Assembly: GCF_023699475.1 (NCBI RefSeq) | Contig: NZ_JALXFV010000008.1 | Span: 815,818-879,817, forward strand | Direction of reading: 5' to 3' | DNA from: Halomarina rubra | GTDB taxonomy: Archaea > Halobacteriota > Halobacteria > Halobacteriales > Haloarculaceae | DNA: 64,000 nt | Program-made: the position numbers and the translations under genes | The notes under the pieces: generated by a model | Told to the model about the DNA's origin: nothing | Databases searched by the model: none | Seen by the model: the letters and a program-made list of their open reading frames with translations, nothing else | Part shown: positions 60,318 to 64,000 of the stretch, piece after piece | Numbering within the stretch: the stretch's first letter is position 1 | Layout of the letters: every line of letters begins with the position of its first letter

Positions 60318-61055
60318 CTACGGGACGCGAACGTCGTTCCGGAGCGTCCCGACGCCTTCGACCTCGACCTCCACGCTGTCGCCGTCGTCGAGCGGCCCGA
60401 CCCCCGCCGGGGTGCCAGTCGAGACGACGTCGCCCGGTTCGAGCGTCATGTAAGTGGTTATCTCCGCGAGGAGGTCCGGCACCGAGAACATGAACTGGTC
60501 GCGCGACCCGTCCTGTCGCAGTTCGCCGTTCACCCGCGCTCGGACGAACGCGTCGGCGGGGACCTCCTCGGGGGTGGCGAGCACCGGCCCCATCGGCGCG
60601 GACTGGTCGAACGCCTTCCCGCGGACCCAGTTCTGCTCGCGGTCCTGGTCGTCGCGGTTCGAGACGTCGTTCAGACAGGTGAACCCCTCGACGTACTCCA
60701 TCGCGTCGGCCGCCGCGACGTCCTTCGCGCGTTCGCCGATGACGACGGCGAGTTCGGCCTCGTGGTCGATGCGCTTCTTCCCGCTCGGGAGCGTCAGGGT
60801 GTCGCCGTGAGCGGCGACCGTGTTCGGCGGCTTGAGGAACAACAGCGGGCGGTTTGGAACGTCGTTGCCCATCTCGTCGGCGTGGTCGGCGTAGTTGCGC
60901 CCCACACAGACGATCTTCGAGGGGTCCGACGGCGCGAGGAAATCCACCGCATCGGCGTCGAACGTCTCGCCGTCGGCGACGAGTTCGGCGTCGTCGTCGC
61001 TCAGTTCGCCGCGGTGGACGGTCCCGTCGGCCGCGCGAAAGCGTGCCAGTCGCAT
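60318..61055 (-). CDS. Fumarylacetoacetate hydrolase family protein
   Basis: A 245-residue FAH-fold enzyme. [38 protein letters not shown] (metal-binding Glu), [20 protein letters not shown] and [18 protein letters not shown] are family motifs. Members hydrate, isomerise or decarboxylate 2-keto acids in aromatic catabolism (for example 5-carboxymethyl-2-hydroxymuconate isomerase or acylpyruvase); which applies is unresolved. Confidence 0.92.
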   Translation of the reverse strand: MRLARFRAADGTVHRGELSDDDAELVADGETFDADAVDFLAPSDPSKIVCVGRNYADHADEMGNDVPNRPLLFLKPPNTVAAHGDTLTLPSGKKRIDHEAELAVVIGERAKDVAAADAMEYVEGFTCLNDVSNRDDQDREQNWVRGKAFDQSAPMGPVLATPEEVPADAFVRARVNGELRQDGSRDQFMFSVPDLLAEITTYMTLEPGDVVSTGTPAGVGPLDDGDSVEVEVEGVGTLRNDVRVP

Positions 61056-61154
61056 GGTCTCGCGTTCGAGGGCGAGGAGTTAACGCTGTGCTTCCGCGTT
61101 CGACCTGCCCCCAGGCGTATCGTTAAGCCGTCGGCGCGAGTGGCACCTCCCGTT

Positions 61155-61871
61155 ATGGAACTGACCTGGCACGGCCACTCGACGTGGTCGGTTACCGTCG
61201 GCGACACGGACCTCCTCATCGACCCGTTCTTCGACAACCCCAAGACGGAGATGGGTCCCGACGACTTCGACCCGGACTACCTGTTGCTCACCCACGCTCA
61301 CCAGGACCACATCGCTCACGCGGGCGAGTTCCCCGACGCGACAGTGGTCGCCGTCCCCGAACTCTGTGGGTTCCTCGAAGACGAGATGGGTCTGGAGAAC
61401 CACGTCGGCGGGATGGGGATGAACATCGGTGGCACCGTCGAGTGTGGCGACGCGTTCGTCACGATGCACCGCGCCGACCACACCAACGGCGCGAACACCG
61501 GTTACGAGTACGACGTCGGGATGCCCGCGGGGTTCGTGATCTCGGACGAGAAGCCCGGTCCGGACTCCGACGCCACGTCGTTCTACCACGCCGGCGACAC
61601 CGGCCTGATGACCGAGATGAAGGAGGTCGTCGCGCCGTACCTCCAACCGGACGCCGCTGCGCTGCCGGTCGGCGACCACTTCACGATGGGACCGTGGCAG
61701 GCGGCCATCGCGACGGAGTGGCTGGACGTCGACCACGTGTTCCCGATGCACTACGACACGTTCCCGCCCATCGAAATCGACACCGACGAGTTCGTCGAGC
61801 AGGTCGACGCGACCGGCACCCACGCCGAGGTCCACGTCCTCGACGGCGACGAGTCGTTCACGCTGGAGTGA
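61155..61871 (+). CDS. Metal-dependent hydrolase, UPF0173-type MBL fold
   Basis: A 238-residue metallo-beta-lactamase-fold protein. [20 protein letters not shown] and the zinc motif [17 protein letters not shown] (HxHxDH) are followed by [13 protein letters not shown] and [13 protein letters not shown]. This single-domain layout is the UPF0173 family, of unknown substrate. It is divergent from the FAH gene with 100 bases between starts. A strong hairpin follows 46 bases downstream. Confidence 0.93.
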   Translation: MELTWHGHSTWSVTVGDTDLLIDPFFDNPKTEMGPDDFDPDYLLLTHAHQDHIAHAGEFPDATVVAVPELCGFLEDEMGLENHVGGMGMNIGGTVECGDAFVTMHRADHTNGANTGYEYDVGMPAGFVISDEKPGPDSDATSFYHAGDTGLMTEMKEVVAPYLQPDAAALPVGDHFTMGPWQAAIATEWLDVDHVFPMHYDTFPPIEIDTDEFVEQVDATGTHAEVHVLDGDESFTLE

Positions 61872-61916
61872 CCGAGGCGAGACGCTCGGCCGGAGACGGT
61901 CCGGTCGGCGGCACTC

Positions 61917-61940
61917 GGCGTCACTCGACGCAGTGACGCC
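61917..61940 (+). terminator. Perfect 9-base hairpin after the MBL gene
   Basis: GGCGTCACT - CGACGC - AGTGACGCC forms a perfect nine-pair stem 46 bases past the stop codon. There is no T-run, so it may be an RNA 3'-end processing or stability element. Confidence 0.4.
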
Positions 61941-62047
61941 AGTCTCCGAGCGCGTCTGACCGCGTGAGACGGTGTGAGACAGTTCGAGACGTGGCGATAG
62001 CCGGCCCGTACGGTGTGTCATCGAATATTTTGGTAACTCGACCCCCA

Positions 62048-62080
62048 GTATATTTATACGGTATCGAACCTATAATTTAT
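62048..62080 (+). promoter_or_regulatory. AT-rich promoter region of the HalOD1 gene
   Basis: Two TATA-like elements, GTATATTTATAC (62048-62059) and TATAATTTAT (62071-62080), are the strongest AT patches nearby. They predict starts near 62080-62105 and a leader of about 90-115 bases before the ATG at 62195. No other feature is seen in the 61941-62194 gap. Confidence 0.5.
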
Positions 62081-62194
62081 TCGAAGGACGAGGAACCCAG
62101 GGAACTTCGGTTCGTCGACGACGGGCGGTACGGTTCCGTCCCGGCGACACGAGCGGGCAAGCGGGTTCACGCGTTCCACGCAACCACGCACACC

Positions 62195-62545
62195 ATGACA
62201 CACCAGAGTCCCATCTACCCCTCCGAGAACCTACGGCAGAACGACGATTCGGACGTACAGGTCTCCTTCGACCCGACGACCGAGTCCACCTGCGAACGGG
62301 TCGTGCTGACCGTCGCCGACCACCTCGACAGCGACCCGATGCGGCTTCCACTGCTCTACGACGTCGTCGACCCGGACGCACTCGACGCCCTGTTCGACGA
62401 CGCCTGCTCTGAGGGAGGGTTCGACACGAACTGTTCCGTGTCGTTCACGTACGCGAACCACCTCGTCAACGTCTATTCGGCCGGATACCTCACGCTCACG
62501 GCGACCGACGAACCCAGCGGCCCCGTCGAGACGGTCGCGGCCTGA
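62195..62545 (+). CDS. HalOD1 output-domain protein
   Basis: A 116-residue protein with an N-terminal Gln/Asn/Asp-rich stretch and one HalOD1 domain (ERVVLTVADHLDSDPMRLPL, LYDVVDPDALDALFDDAC, then FTYANHLVNVYSAGYLTLTA). It shares the PLLYDVVDPD core with the protein at 38521 (PLYDVVDPDS). The ATG at 62195 is the first in frame after the TATA elements; upstream GTG extension would precede the promoter. A signalling output role is inferred from the domain. Confidence 0.86.
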   Translation: MTHQSPIYPSENLRQNDDSDVQVSFDPTTESTCERVVLTVADHLDSDPMRLPLLYDVVDPDALDALFDDACSEGGFDTNCSVSFTYANHLVNVYSAGYLTLTATDEPSGPVETVAA

Positions 62546-62643
62546 GCCGGTCGAGCCACCCCGAACCGAAGCCGCCGGAGCCTCGACCGCCGACGCACGA
62601 ACGACCTATCTTTTTGGTACGGCCGCGTCAGGAGTCGAACGCA

Positions 62644-63042
62644 ATGGCAGACGTCGAAGCAACCACAACGTCCGAAGAGGGGTACACGAGTGTCAGCCGC
62701 GTCGGCGACTACGAACTGACCGTCGACGCCACTGGAGAGGACGGCCCGTCGCCGAACCAGGTGCTCGCGGCGAACTACGCCTCCTGTTTCATCCCCGCGT
62801 TCCGCGTCGGCGGGAACAAGGAGGGCCACGACGACCTCGGGAAGATCACGGTCGAGGTCGAGGCCGACCTGAACGGCGACGACGACCTGGACGCGGTTCG
62901 CTTCGTCATGCACGTCGAGGCCGACCTCTCCGACGAGGAGTTCGACGCCATCGTCGAGCGCGCCGAGGACATCTGTCACGTCCACGACTCGCTCAAGGAG
63001 TCGCTCCACGCCGAGATTACGGTCCACGGCGGCCAGTTCTAA
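62644..63042 (+). CDS. OsmC family protein
   Basis: A 132-residue OsmC/Ohr-fold protein. GPSPNQVLAANYASCFIPAF contains the first peroxidatic Cys, and the second is in ERAEDICHVHDSLKESLH. The family reduces organic peroxides or stress-derived hydroperoxides in the cytoplasm. Both active cysteines are present. The ATG at 62644 is preferred over a GTG ten codons earlier. Confidence 0.93.
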   Translation: MADVEATTTSEEGYTSVSRVGDYELTVDATGEDGPSPNQVLAANYASCFIPAFRVGGNKEGHDDLGKITVEVEADLNGDDDLDAVRFVMHVEADLSDEEFDAIVERAEDICHVHDSLKESLHAEITVHGGQF

Positions 63043-63132
63043 CCGGGCCGCTCCACCACGTCTTTTCGGGACGCCACCGACCACAGCAGCGGCGCTCGTC
63101 GGATTACCGAGCGCCGTCGCGACCGCTCGCTG

Positions 63133-63282
63133 TTACTCCCGTGCGACCGCGATGTTCTTCGTCGCGCCACCGCACACCGGACACGCCCCGACGTGCTCCT
63201 CGGAGACGAGACGGTGGTGACACTCCAGGCACTCGAACACCGACTCCTCGGGGCGGTACGGGTCGACGAGACCGTGACTCAT
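63133..63282 (-). CDS. Rubrerythrin-like zinc-ribbon mini-protein
   Basis: A 49-residue protein, MSHGLVDPYRPEESVFECLE then CHHRLVSEEHVGACPVCGGA, with Cys-x2-Cys pairs near residues 18 and 35 forming a rubredoxin/rubrerythrin-like ribbon. The ATG at 63280-63282 is chosen; a 15-residue upstream extension is less likely. This small protein is recurrent in haloarchaea; function is unknown. Confidence 0.8.
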   Translation of the reverse strand: MSHGLVDPYRPEESVFECLECHHRLVSEEHVGACPVCGGATKNIAVARE

Positions 63283-63358
63283 ACCCCGATTCGGGAGGTA
63301 CGACACAAGTGTGTTGTGTGGTAACACATCAATGCCGTAAGAGGAGGTACTAGGCCGA

Positions 63359-63913
63359 CTAAGGTGCTCGTCGGGCCGAGCAGACGAACGTCTCCTGGCG
63401 CTCGCTGGTCGTCTCGACGGAGAAGCCTGCGGCCTCGAACGCGGCGATACAGTCGTCGAGAGCGAACCGTTCGTCGAGGGGCGGACCGTCCCGACCTTCG
63501 CCCTCGGCCGTCCAGTCGACGATAGCGACGCGAGCGTCGGGGGCCAGGACGCGACCCAGCTCCGCGAGCGCGTCCTCGCTGTGGAACTCGTGGTACGTCA
63601 TCGTCGAGAACGCGCCGTCGAGGTGGCCGTCGGGGAACGGCAGGTCGTCGACCGCTGCCTCGACGCACTCGACGGTCTCGGGGAGGCCCTTCTCGCGGTA
63701 GAACTCGTGCATCTCGCGCTGGACGTCGACGGCGTAGCACGTCTCGACGTAGGGGGCGACGTCGTCGGTGTAGAACCCCGTCCCGCTGCCGAGGTCCGCG
63801 ACGGTGCCCCCGAGGTCGAACAGCGCCCGTAGCTCCTCGGCCGAGCAGTAGCGGTACCGCGAGGCGTCTTCGAGGGCCGGCGCGCGGTCGGCGTCGTACG
63901 TGTGAAAGCCCAT
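63359..63913 (-). CDS. SAM-dependent class I methyltransferase
   Basis: A 184-residue methyltransferase. Motif I is TVADLGSGTGFYTDDVAPYV, motif II includes CYAVDVQREMHEFYREKGLP, and motif IV is PFPDGHLDGAFSTMTYHEFH. It is the UbiE/methyltransf_11 type. The ATG at 63911-63913 starts the conserved MGFHTYDADRAPALEDASRY. The acceptor is unknown. Nothing further is seen up to base 64000. Confidence 0.9.
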   Translation of the reverse strand: MGFHTYDADRAPALEDASRYRYCSAEELRALFDLGGTVADLGSGTGFYTDDVAPYVETCYAVDVQREMHEFYREKGLPETVECVEAAVDDLPFPDGHLDGAFSTMTYHEFHSEDALAELGRVLAPDARVAIVDWTAEGEGRDGPPLDERFALDDCIAAFEAAGFSVETTSERQETFVCSARRAP

Positions 63914-64000
63914 GGAAGCGGGACGACCGCCCACCACATAGTGATAGCCCGTCGCGACTGCCGGCGTCGGATTGATACGCGTCCGTGTACTTTCGACAGC

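Noticed and set aside
1-64000. CRISPR arrays, insertion sequences, integrases or rRNA genes
   Set aside because: I saw no regularly spaced direct repeats, transposase or integrase signatures, terminal inverted repeats or rRNA sequence. The only mobile-element trace is the tRNA-Lys 3'-end duplication.

Overview
The window is chromosomal DNA from a haloarchaeon (class Halobacteria). The evidence is the high GC content (mostly GC-rich third codon positions), very acidic proteins, archaeal-type informational genes (RpoD/RpoK/RpoN, eL18, uS13-uS4-uS11), the archaeal mevalonate and isoprenoid enzymes (mevalonate kinase, isopentenyl phosphate kinase, geranylgeranyl diphosphate synthase), Bat-type HTH-10 regulators, HalOD1 output-domain proteins, and a tRNA-Trp whose long intron carries a C/D guide RNA. 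Genus and species cannot be read from the sequence. I saw no rRNA, CRISPR array, transposase or replication origin.

Layout. 1-7.6 kb: mixed housekeeping and accessory genes (DUF2071 protein cut by the left edge, aldo/keto reductase, SRPBCC proteins, DoxX, an HTH-10 regulator, tyrosyl-tRNA synthetase, a dienoyl-CoA-reductase-like SDR). 7.7-16.5 kb: the conserved archaeal informational cluster, read on the minus strand from tRNA-Ser through uS13, uS4, uS11, RpoD, tRNA-Leu, eL18, uL13, uS9, RpoN, RpoK, enolase and uS2. Mevalonate kinase and isopentenyl phosphate kinase lie beyond it, after one divergent lipoprotein gene. 16.6-19.1 kb: MoaA and an Mrp-type Fe-S carrier ATPase. 19.1-23.2 kb: an unusual, partly AT-rich surface-protein locus in which one long PKD protein is split by a frameshift at a run of eight G.

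23.3-36.5 kb: RNase J with a strongly folded leader, geranylgeranyl diphosphate synthase, a membrane protein, citrate synthase, a TrkA-N/DHH protein, tRNA-Lys with a duplicated 3' end, an SDR, a Ca2+/cation antiporter, IMP dehydrogenase and two conserved haloarchaeal proteins of unknown function. 36.7-45.7 kb: intron-containing tRNA-Trp, an HprK-like protein, a HalOD1 protein, DNA polymerase IV, squalene synthase, an acyl-CoA synthetase and a divergent pair of HTH-10 regulators. 46-64 kb: a HerA/FtsK-like ATPase, an acetamidase with an inserted zinc ribbon, triosephosphate isomerase, MBF1, a hisC / Fap7-like kinase / CDP-alcohol transferase operon, a TetR-MATE efflux operon with its palindromic operator, a GMC dehydrogenase pair, assorted hydrolases, a second HalOD1 protein, OsmC and a methyltransferase.

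Many genes overlap by four bases (ATGA or GTGA), so translation is probably coupled in operons. Several transcripts appear leaderless, with a TATA element about 26-28 bases before the start codon. The observations most worth following up are the G8 frameshift in the PKD surface protein with its membrane partner, and the RNase J leader with two competing hairpins. Next come the tRNA-Trp intron (every C/D box in a GC-shifted form, yet both guides in exact register), the att-like duplication at tRNA-Lys, and the palindromes beside regulator genes.
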